From Acanthamoeba sp. SK_2022b (taxonomy: Eukaryota > Discosea > Longamoebia > Acanthamoebidae), in the NCBI GenBank assembly GCA_027943245.1, contig JANDJZ010000121.1, positions 60,001 to 81,920 of the forward strand: a stretch of DNA of 21,920 nucleotides, given 5' to 3'. Under the pieces are notes generated by a model. The model was given only the letters and a program-made list of their open reading frames with translations, was not told the DNA's origin and made no database searches. Below, piece by piece: positions 6,852-17,127 of this stretch (the first letter of the stretch is position 1; every line of letters begins with the position of its first letter). A program made the translations under genes and the position numbers.

Positions 6852-9800
6852 ATGGCGACGCTACGAGGGGGGAGGCAGGTCGAGCGGCTCGTTGTGGCCG
6901 AGTTCAACATAGACCGCGGCAGCTCCATCACCCACCAATACCCCGCCCCCGTCGGCGTGGCAGAACAGTACTACCCCCCCCCCTTCATTTTTGTGGTTGA
7001 AGGCCATAACATTGAGGGGGGGGGGCTGCGCGACAATGCCAGAACGTTGGCGGAGCTCATGCTCCCGGATGGCGTGCACAAGCGAAAGGACGACTGGACT
7101 GTCTTCTTTCTCAACCGCGACGTACGCAGCCCGTCGCTCAGCTACCCCCCCCCCTCTCTTTCTTCCCTCTTCCGTGGCACCAACCGCGCGCCTGACCCGA
7201 ATGTGCGTGGGTTCATCTGGGGTGTGTGTGCAGGCGGCGGCGGCAGAGCCAAAGAAGGCCACAGAGAAGGCCGGCGCCGCGGGCACGCTTCACGCCCCCA
7301 TGGAGGCCTTCATCTACGAATATGACGAAAACTGCGAAGGAGGCACGCAGTCACCCCCCCCCCCCAACTCTCCCTTCTTGTTCACCAATAGCTGATCTGT
7401 ATCGCACACGCACACGCACACGCACACGCACACGCACACGCACACGCACACGCACACGCACACGCACACGCACACGCACGTCTGCAGGGTGGGTGTTGAA
7501 GGGAAAGAAGGTGCTGTTCGTGCTGCCCCGCAGCGTGGAGATCAAGGAGGACGCCAACCCGGCCTCTCCTCCCACCTACGTCGTGTACCCCCCCCCACCA
7601 CAACCCTTTGTTCGAGCTCCCGCGCGGATTCGCTTTGCTTCGTCTCAACCGTCTGTGCGTTGCCATTGGGGGTTGGGGGGGGGGCAGTACCAAGCACGCC
7701 GAGCTGGACTACACGCAGCTGGAGCCCATGTTCTCGTGCGTGCTCACGTCGTCCGGCCTCGCTCTCGGTACGGTCGCTGGAGCGGCTTCCAATCACGTGT
7801 GCGCGTGCTCCTCATACCAACCGCTCCCCCTCCCGCCAGGCTTCCGCTTTGCTTCGGCCACTGCCGAGGCCGTGTTCTCTGGCCACATCGAACACCTGAT
7901 GACCCTTCCAGGTTTAGGTTTCCCCACTCCTTTATAGAATAAAATTAATGATTTATTTTATAATTAATAAAAATCGATCAATAAAAACAAAAGGAAAAAT
8001 TGTGTGCATTTTACCTAAAAACAAATGGATGGCGTGGAATGCGACAGATGAGGCCGAGCCTGGGGCGACCGACGCAGGCGAGGAGAAGCCGTTCCTCTAC
8101 TGCCTCAACCGCGTGACCAACCACAAGGACGACACCGTGCGGAGGGGCGCCGTCGTCAAGGCCCTCGCCATCTGCTCCCCGTTCCCCCACGTCCACATCT
8201 TCAAAGTACCTCTCGCCCCCCGCCCCCCTTTCCAGCCCCTCCCCAATCAGCGATTGGCCGATTGACTGACGGCGCGCGCGCGTGTCGCCACGTTTCAGCC
8301 ATTGATGGTGCTCGCCCTCGATCTCATGTTCAAGTCGCCCGACAAGGAGTCCGAGGTAAGCCTCTCTCTACCCCCCCCCCTCATCCAATCCCAGGGCGCG
8401 TCACTGATCTGTCGCCCCCCCCCCCTTTCTGCGCAGATCTTGGAGGAGGTCTACCGGGCCATCAACTCGATGGACCTGTCCCGCATTCCCTCGCTCACCG
8501 AGCCCCAGAAGGTCCTTGTCCACCACGTGTCGTGCCTGCGCGCGAGCGCGTGTCGCATTCCAATCATTCTGATGACTGACCCGCGCCGGGATTGGGTGAT
8601 GTGGCGCCCCCCCCCCAAACGGTCGACACGTGTCATCTCTCGCAGGCCATTCGTCGGAACGGGCGCGACAGGTCGCAGATGGAGCACGAGGCGGTGCTGT
8701 ACTTCCAGGACACGCCCATGAAGATCAAGATCCCGCTCCTCTCCGGTCCCGACGAAGTCGCCGACGTATCGCAACCCCCCCCCAATCTACATTCCACAAT
8801 CCTCCAATCGCGTGGTCGGTTTTTTATATAACTCCGAACAAACGCTATTGGGCACGCGGGCGCGGTGTTGCAGTACCAGGTGATCCCGCTGGTGCAGAGG
8901 CTGCAGGCGGGTGTCATGACGCTCTTCAACGCCGTCCTCGCCGAGAAGCGAATCGTGTTCATCTCGTCGGACGGCTCCGCCGAGGAGCTCGTCAACTTTG
9001 TCCTCGGCACCGTCGGCATGGTGCGTCATGCGTGTGTCGTGTGTATCATGCGTGTCGTGTCTTATCCGCTTGCTCAACGGGCCACAGATGTCGCCTCCGC
9101 TGATCGGGCTCGTGCGGCGCGCCTTCCCCTACACCAACCTCGCTGGACTCGACGCCCTGCTCCCCGTGTACGTGCCTGAGTGTGTGCCGTGTGTCGTGTC
9201 GCGTGTTGCATTGCATTGCATTGCACGCGTGTCGTATGCGACAAATGGAAATTGACCACGTGTGCGTGTGCGTGTGCGTGTGTGCAGGCCGGGCTACATC
9301 GCGGGCGTGGTGAATCCGATGTTCGCGGAGCGGATGGAGTGGTGGGACGTGCTGTGCGACGTGGCCACCGGCAAGGTCACGGTCAACCCCAACACCATGC
9401 CCCAGGAGAAGGAAAGGCTGCCCCACTCCAAACTCGACGCCGAGTTCTATCAACGGGTAACACCCCCCCCCCCCGGGCCTCCTTTCTCTCCACCCGCAGC
9501 TGTGCTGACGTCAGCCGCCAGATCAACAGCGCGGTGAACAGCCACTACGGGGAGGACTACATCAAACGCCAATTCGAGGTACTGTCGCCCCGTAATAAAA
9601 CATAAAACAAAACGATAAATAAAAATAAATCATATTGTAGTAGCACAATAATATTATGTATATTTTAAAAAATGGGAATGGTGCAGGACTACTTGGGTCT
9701 GCTCGTGGACGTGGCCACGGGCGAGGCCGAGTTCGCCAGCGCGGCGGAGAAGCAGAGCTACACGGACGCCAACGCCAAGCGCCTGGAGTGGTGGAAGCGC

Positions 9801-9862
9801 TCGTCCTCCTTCACCCTCTACGAGGAGGTAACCCGCCCACTTCGTCGTATTTGTCGTATCAC

Positions 9863-9933
<71 letters not shown>

Positions 9934-10606
9934 TCGGGGAGAGGCTCATCACACCACTCCGTGTCCCGTGTGTGTGTCGTGTGCTGCCACGCGACAGCAT
10001 CGCAAGAAGCAGAGGGAGCACTCGGCGATCAAGAACGCCAAGGTCTTCCGCTACGTTCGGCAGCTTCGCTGCGCCAAGGGAATCTCGGATAGGTAAACCG
10101 AAACGGGCCTCCTCCCCCCCTCTACACGACACCGATTGGTTGCGCTCACTCGCTCACTCACGCTCCGATTGGTCGCCGGGGTGTTAATAATGTAGCGAGA
10201 TGCTGTACATCTACAAGACCTTCCTCGACAACATTTCCACCGAGGAACAGGTCGAGGAGGTACACGTCGACCCCCCCCCCACCCACAAAGCGTACTACTC
10301 GGGCCTGAACTCACGCACGCGTGTGTGTAGTTCCTGGCCAACTTGCCATCGTCGCAGGGCGGCCTCTACCCGGTGGCCGTGTCGCTGTTCCACCCGTCCA
10401 AGGCCGTGCGGGATGCCACCGTCGAGCTCTTCAAACGCTTCGAGGCCATCCAGGTACGCCGCTTCCTTCCACCCTAGCGCAGTTGGTTCTCGGTTTGATT
10501 GAATTTGTGTGTTGTGTGTCGTAAGTTGGGAAGCGGTTTCCTGAAGAACCTCAACTTCTTCATCTACCTCGCCTTCAACCGTCAACTCGAGCAGACACCC
10601 GCCTGA
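6852..10606 (+). CDS. DENN-domain protein of the Afi1/SPA (Arf3-interacting protein) type, 19 exons
   Basis: DENN proteins regulate Rab/Arf GTPases in membrane traffic; yeast Afi1 docks on Arf3 at the plasma membrane. Exons: 6852-6967, 7043-7121, 7234-7342, 7488-7584, 7688-7767, 7840-7911, 8048-8205, 8299-8355, 8437-8526, 8646-8765, 8874-9020, 9088-9167, 9288-9456, 9522-9578, 9687-9827, 9998-10092, 10196-10259, 10331-10453, 10526-10606. They sum to 1935 nt, or 644 residues, with every phase consistent. The N-terminus carries the Afi1 docking motif (LVVAEFNIDRGSSITHQYP and LAELMLPDGVHKRKDDWTVF). The middle has RRGAVVKALAICSPFPHVHI and PLMVLALDLMF. The core has IPLVQRLQAGVMTLFNAVLA and EKRIVFISSDGS, then GYIAGVVNPMFAERMEWWDV, a hallmark of this branch. 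Intron 3 seems to be GC-AG. It converges on the TARBP1 gene. Confidence 0.88.
6968..7042 (+). other. DENN intron 1 with facing C10 and G10 runs
   Basis: C10 at 6974-6983 lies 6 nt after the donor; G10 at 7016-7025 lies 17 nt before the exon. The two runs are complementary and could form a 10-bp stem that closes the intron. The junction joins CA and A into a Gln codon. Confidence 0.8.
7343..7487 (+). repeat. DENN intron 3: apparent GC donor, C12 run and (CACACG)n array
   Basis: The only donor that keeps the frame (phase 1) is GGAG followed by GCACGC. No in-frame GT exists before the stop in the readthrough. C12 lies at 7354-7365 and about 13 CACACG units at 7403-7480, directly before the CTGCAG acceptor. 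Confidence 0.7.
7912..8047 (+). other. AT-rich DENN intron 6
   Basis: GTTTAG donor and GACAG acceptor; phase 1 gives an Asp codon. Positions 7930-8030 are strongly AT-rich, in contrast to the GC-rich exons, and contain ATGATTTATTTT, the reverse complement of a 12-mer found in two other introns of the window. Confidence 0.75.
9579..9686 (+). other. AT-rich DENN intron 14 carrying the shared AT-rich element
   Basis: Standard GTACTG donor and GTGCAG acceptor, phase 0. Positions 9603-9640 resemble 19211-19249, in an intron of the PUM3 gene on the other strand. Confidence 0.7.
9860..9930 (+). repeat. (CA)n microsatellite in DENN intron 15
   Basis: Near-perfect CA dinucleotide array of about 70 bp inside the intron 9828-9997. 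Confidence 0.95.
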
Positions 10607-10722
10607 GGTCATGGCCTGTATGTCTACCGCGAGGCTATTGGACCAAAAATCACGTAATAATAAAATAAAATAAAATAAAATAGAGGAAAATAAACAGTCT
10701 TCTCTTGCCCTTTGCGCCAATA
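10607..10722. terminator. Convergent 3' ends of the DENN and TARBP1 genes
   Basis: Only 116 bp separate the two stop codons, so the 3' UTRs must be very short or overlap. An AATAAA at 10659-10664, 53 nt after the DENN stop, is embedded in an (AAAAT)n tract at 10660-10682. No matching AATAAA is seen for the minus-strand gene. Confidence 0.6.
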
Positions 10723-13297
10723 CTAAGACGGGCTGCTGCCAGCCTGAGCGACCTGCGGCTGCTTGCTGCTGGCCTGTCGCCGCATCTGCCGCGTGTACTC
10801 CCACACCATGATCGACGCGCTCACGTGCACGTTCAGACTTCTGTGCTCCCCAAAGAAGTGAAACAACATGCGTGAGTCAGGCGCGGCCTGGAAGCGCCAA
10901 CAAGTGTGTGTGTGTGTGTGTTGTGCTGGCGGACCTGATGACGCCCAGCTGCGGGATCTCGATGCAGGCGTCCAACAGGTGGATCAGCTCTGGGGGGATG
11001 CCCTGCTTCTCCCTCCCTTGAAGGCCAAACACAACACGCGCACACAACACGCAACCGGTTGGACCGAGCCGAGTAAAGTGGCTCGCCGAGCATGCACGGC
11101 GGTGTACCGAGGAGCAGGAGGCACTTGGCGGGGAAGGTGAAGGCGTCGAGGAGGGTGGAGCCCGACGTCTGTTCGACGCCGAGGAGGGCGTACCCCTCGG
11201 CCCTCTTCTGCTGAAGGTAGGCCACCAGCCCGGCCTCGTTCACCTGCCGCGCCATCACGGTCAACACAAACTAACCACACACACAGAGAGAGAGAGAGGG
11301 AGAGGGGGGGGGGAGGGAAAGACCTCGACAAGGGGCAGCCACTTCTCGGAGGTGACGGCGATGGACTGGAACACGGACTCGCGGGTCACCTTGAGGGAGG
11401 GCAGCACCAGGCACGATGCCCCAAAGATCTCGCAGGTGCCTGCTCGCACGAGCGACCCCCCCCCCGTGTCAGGGCATGCTGTGCATCAGGCACGGCCAGC
11501 GTAAACAGCAGGCAAATGGGGGGGGGGCAGGCGCACGGGCGAGGCCGGCCAAGTTGGGCAGCTTGTCGACGAGCGAGGCCACCACGATCAACTGTTGGCG
11601 CCGCTTGCTCAGCACCTGTTGCCTGCGCGCGCGCACGCTGTTTGTCGACAACAAACAAACGCGCAACGAGAGAGCAGGAGGAGGAGGAGGAGAGGAGGAC
11701 ATCGTTACTTGGCCATCTCCTCCTCGACGTTGACGGCGCTCCATGGGGTGATCTTCTTCTGGTAGTTGGCCGTCGACGCCTCCCCCTCCCTCTCCCCCTG
11801 CGCCTGCGCGCCCTCTTTGCCGTCCTCCGACGGCGCCGCCGCCAGAGATGTCGAGACGACGGCGAGGGCGGCCTCGTCGGGCCGCCGGCAGATGAGCTCG
11901 AACAGGTCGGGCCGCACGCTCTCCCCCAGCGGCGTGCGCTCCATCAATGGGATTCTGCGCGCAGGCCTCGGCGTCAGCGAGCTCCGCCAATCGGGGGAAA
12001 GAGCATTGGGGGGGGGGGCAAGCACCGGTGGAGGAGGGCCTCGGGCTGCAGCTGCGACGTGGGCGAGGTGTCGAGCAGCAGCCACTCGGTGTGCTTCTCG
12101 AGCACCCTGACACGAACGCACACACGCACACGAACGCGCGCGCGCGCCATTGAGTGTCGTCGCGTGTGTGCGGGGGGGGAGAGTGGCGCGCGTGCGTGCG
12201 TGCGTGTACTTCTTGCATTCGGCGTTGGTGCGCAGGTAGTCCACCACGGCGCCGATCTGGCGGCGCAGGCCTTCGTCGAGACTGTCACGGTCGAGCCTCG
12301 AGGCGGTGAGAGTTCTCGAGAGGACAGGACACATGGCGCGCGCGCGCGCGCGTGCGTGTGCGGTGGTGGATTGGGGGGGGGGTAGTACGCGAGCATGAAG
12401 TCGGGCCGGGCCTGGACGATCTGGGCGACGGCCGCCTGGGCGATGCTGCGGATGGTGGGGTGGTGGCACGTCAAGTAGGGCTGCACGCTCAGCCAGATCT
12501 GATCCAGGAGGAAAACAGCACACACGCGCGCGCGCGCGCCGGTCAGGACACGGCTCGACTGTGTGACAGGGGCGGCCAGGAGGGGGGGGGGTTGCCTGCA
12601 TGTAGGCCGGGTGGGCCGTGTCGAGCGAGCGCAGGACCATGCCCGACATCACCAGCCCCGACGTGATCATCTCCGGCCGATCGTTTACACGCGACAGGAA
12701 TCTTGAACATTTAAAAATTATATAAAATATTAATGAAATGAAATGAAATAATAAAAATAAAAATAAAAAACGTACGTGAGGAAGCGGTCGAGGATGGCGT
12801 CGGGCCTGTGGAGGAGGAGGTTGGCGCCGCACAGCTCCATCACGATGCGCACGTTGCGGAAGTTGGGCGCCTCGAGGGCGGCCAGCACGTGGGCCTGGAC
12901 CAGCTCGGCCACCCGCTCGCTGCGCCGCAGGTGCCTCCCCGCGATGAGCCCGATCGCTTGCCACAACCGCACCTGCAACCCCCCCCCGCGCGTGTCGTGT
13001 CGTGTGGTGTCATGTCCGGTGAACACATCGCTCGCGCGTGTGTCGCGTGTGTCGCGTGTGTGTACCCGCTTGCGGTGCTGGTGGGAGTGGAGGCGACACT
13101 CGGCCGAGTAGGAGGGGCTCGCGTTGCGCCGGAGCAGCGCCTCCGCGATGTGTTCGACCAGCCGCTCCCGCTCCGCCGACGCCCCGTCGGCCCACAGGAA
13201 CGCGCCGAGCAGGCCGCGCACGTACACGTCCTGCATGCCCAGCGAGTGCGGGTCCAGCGTACACCCTACGCACATTCACGCCACGCATACGTAAGCG

Positions 13298-13365
<68 letters not shown>

Positions 13366-13894
13366 TGTGTGTGTTACCCGACATCTCGTTCTCGCCCTTG
13401 CGCACGTAGCCAAAGACGGCCAGCCGCACGATTTCGGGAATGAAGTTCATCGCCGCCTGCGACGCGCGCCGCACGTTGAGTTTTGCCCTGTGCGCATGGC
13501 ACACGCGTGTGCGTGCGCGCGCGCGCGTTGCGGGGGAAGAGGGAGAGAGAGAGTGAGGGGAGGAGTACGGCGGGGTGTCGTTCCCACACGCGCGTGAGCT
13601 GGCGAGCGAGGACACCGGCGGGGCCTCGGAAGAGCTTCCCCATGCGGCGCACGCCGCGGCAGTACTTGAGCAGGGGCGCGTCGGGCGCGTCGGAGAGGGC
13701 GCGCGTGCGCACGAGCGGCGGCTGGAAGGCCAGCCCCACGAACGCCGCCGCCGTCTCAAAGTCGCGGCTCTCCTCGAGCGCCTCCCACGCCCGCTCCAGC
13801 ACTTGCGTGACCTGTCCCCCCCCACCGCCATCGTCAGCTTATTGTGTGTTTGTGTGTGCGCGCGCGTGTGTGTTGTGTGTGTGTTGTGTGTGTG

Positions 13895-13966
<72 letters not shown>

Positions 13967-14279
13967 ACAAGTACGAGCTCGAGATCGGAGGGCTCGGCGA
14001 CGAGCTGGTCCGGGAAGGCGTGTGGCACGAGCGCTGGTGGTTCGATGCAGAGCGACAGAGTCAGTGAACGCGCGCAGAGCAAGAGAGGGCGGTGGTGGCG
14101 ATGGTGATGAGGGACGACGTGCCGGTGAGGGAGCGCATGATGCAGACGACGCAACGGGGCTCGGCTGCTTGGAGAGCTTCAGCGCCCTCGCTCAGCATCT
14201 GCAGGGCGATCTCCCTGCCCACCTCAACCGCAGCTCCCCTAGCCTGGATGTGTGCGCAGTTGTGTGTGTGCGTGCGTGC

Positions 14280-14310
<31 letters not shown>

Positions 14311-14539
14311 GTGTGCAGTTGGCGCGTGGACAAAAGCAAAGGAGGGAGAGCGGGAGGGCTACCGCTTGCTGCGCAGAAGGGTCGGCGTCGTCTGCGCAAA
14401 GCAGGCGCGCAATCGTTTCCCACTTGGCCAGCATGTATCGTGCCTGCTGCGCGTGACGGTCCCTCCTGTGTACGAGGGGGAGAGTAGTTGGCCCACACAC
14501 ATTGCACATGGGCGTGATGTACGTGTCACAAAGGCACGA

Positions 14540-14624
<85 letters not shown>

Positions 14625-17066
14625 GTGCGTGTGTGTGTGTGTGTGTTTCCGATTGGACGCACCCGCTCGAAGCCGAAGCAGGCGGAGCGCTCCTGGCCAG
14701 TCCCAGCACGAGGTCCGCCACCTTAAGTTGTTGAACGACCGGTTCGCCGGCGACCGCGGGAGGGCTTGGGCGGCGGGCGAGCAGGGGCGCGGCGCGGTGG
14801 ACGCCCTGGAGCAGCTGCAGCGCGGCCTCCGCGCCAACGGCAGGCCGCCCGTGGGCGGAGACCAGCGGCTCGACGATGGAGCGCAGCAGAGCTCGGAGGG
14901 CTGCGTGCAGCGGCAAATCATTGGAACGCGGTGGCGGCGTGGCCGCCTCGCTGTCCGGGTCGCGCAGCGACAGGAGCGCGGCCGCCGCGCTGGCCTTGAG
15001 CGAGGCGCGCGCGAGGTCGGGCTCCTCGCCGCCGGCCAGCGCCGGAGGCAGGCCCGCGCCCAGGGCATCGACCACGCGGTCCGGCACGATGCCTGGCATT
15101 GATGATGACGTCAGCATCGCGTGCCAACTCTCCCCCCCCCAATATTCTTGTCGACTGTCGACAGTTGGTGAGGGCGCACATACCGTGGTGGCTGGCGAGA
15201 GAGAGGACCGACACCGCCAGCGCCCACGCGGTGTGTCGGTCGGTCGTGTCTACAAAAATGCGGTTGCGGTCAGACGACACACGTGTGGGTCATCATCGTG
15301 GTGGTGGTGGTGGTGGAGTGTACCCGATCTCCCGGAGAATGCTGTGGACGAGCTCGTCCTGCGCGCTGACGCCGTGGACGAGCGCGAGCATGCGAGCGAC
15401 GCGATCGGTCTCGTGCTCGGTCGCCATCGGCGCGTACTCGTCGGCCCACAGCCGCCGGAGATCGGCCGCCACGAACGCGGCCAGCCGGGCCGCGTGCAGC
15501 GGGCCCATGGCAAAGGCCGCCTGCATCAGCGACCACCCGGCGGAGGCGCTCGTGCGCAGCAGCTCCGGGGGGAGCAGGGCCAGCGCGCGCTTCACCCCGC
15601 GGAGCAGCGGCAGGAGCTGGTCGTCCAGCCCAGGGGCGACGTCGCCATGGGCCGGCTCGGCGCATGTCGCGGACAGGCCGTTGGCCAGCAGCACCAGCAC
15701 GGAGGCGTTCGAAGTCCCTTCGCTGCGACGGAGGCCTGCGCGCGCACGTGCGTGCGTGTCAAGAATGCGCGGAATGACAAGCACGATGAGGGAGAGGCGG
15801 GTACTGGAAGCTGACGTGACATTCCATGATGGCGAGCAGGTCGTCCATGGCGGCGCTGCCGTGGCGGCCGTCCCGCTCCTGGCCCGGCCCGATGATCGAC
15901 TCGGCCGTGGCAAAGAGTGGCAGCGGGGGAAGGCTCTGCAGGAATGCGAAATAGGCGGCCAGCGCTCCGCTCGCAAAGGGCTTGTGGCCTGCGATCGTGC
16001 CCAGGAGCGAGCGAACAAAGCCCACTTGCGCCTGTACATGCACAAGCATTAACGTGGCTGTGCATTTCACGTGTGTTTAAGGTGGCGGTGTACACCTGTT
16101 GATTGGGCAAGGTGTCGAAGTAGGCCTCCAGGAACGCGATGAGTAGGCGATCGGTGACCCGGACGAGGGAGCCGCGGAAGAGCGACGGGTCACAGCACAC
16201 CTCCATCACGGTGCCCAGCACGAACGACTCGGTCACATTCCACGCATACTCGGTGTTGTGGAGGACGTGCAGCAGCGCATGCTTCTGCGTGATCGGGTTC
16301 TCGTGTCGCAGCGCACGCTCCAGAAGCGCCTGGGGCCAGCTGATGGGCATCGCGTTGCCGTCCTTCACCGGCCGCCACAAAGAGCGAAAGCGAAGGATAG
16401 GGAAAAAGAACGAAGACCACCTATGAATTATGAAGACCAAGGTTCTTGCAAAGGGGGGGAGTACTTTTGATGCGCGAAAGAGGGCGGCGAGCTGGGTCCA
16501 CAGCGGCGCCACGAGGTGGTAGTTGTACTCCTCGAGCGTCTCCTGGAGCAGGAAGAACGTCTCCCACTTCTTGGCCCACGCCTTGTCACCGTTGCCCTTG
16601 CCCGGCCACGAGAAATACCTACGGCCAAGCAGAAGCCAACGTTGGTTGTGAGAGACTCACGGAGAAGCATAAGCGGCAAAGTACTTGTGGTCGAAGGTGA
16701 GGGGCTCCTGCGACTTGGCCGCCTGTCGAGTGTGCGCCAACACGCGCTTCAGCAGCAGGTTGGCCAGCTTGCGGACACCTCCATCGGCGCTGTAGAACCC
16801 GGCCTGGCGAACCGTAGGTGAGATGGCGACACGACGACTTGGCGCTCGTGAGCGTGAGGGGGGGGGCTTACCTGTACGAACGACCAGAACTGTTCGTCGG
16901 AGCGCAGGTCGAGCGAGGGACCGGCGGCGAGGAAGTGCTCGATGAACTTGGCCATCAGGAGGTAGGCGTCTCCCTCGAACGTGCGGTGCTGATGCGCGAG
17001 GCTTCGATTGTTCCTGCCCGCCGCCCACATTCTGTGCAGTTCGCGCCACAGACTCTGTAACATACG

Positions 17067-17127
<61 letters not shown>

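Noticed and set aside
7403..7480. CRISPR-like regular repeat
   Set aside because: It is a simple CACACG hexamer array without spacers inside an intron of a eukaryotic gene.
8570..8600. Possible C/D-box snoRNA in DENN intron 9 (TGATGACTGA)
   Set aside because: The C-like and D-like boxes are adjacent with no guide region and no second pair or terminal stem.
13300..14726. Open frames made of Cys-Val or Thr-His repeats on both strands
   Set aside because: They are translations of (GT)n/(CA)n arrays, which lack stops in several frames; they lie inside introns of the TARBP1 gene.
15154..15165. Palindrome ACTGTCGACAGT in a TARBP1 intron as a regulatory site
   Set aside because: A single 12-bp palindrome built around a common GTCGAC core; a similar one occurs at about 11642, and nothing ties either to function.
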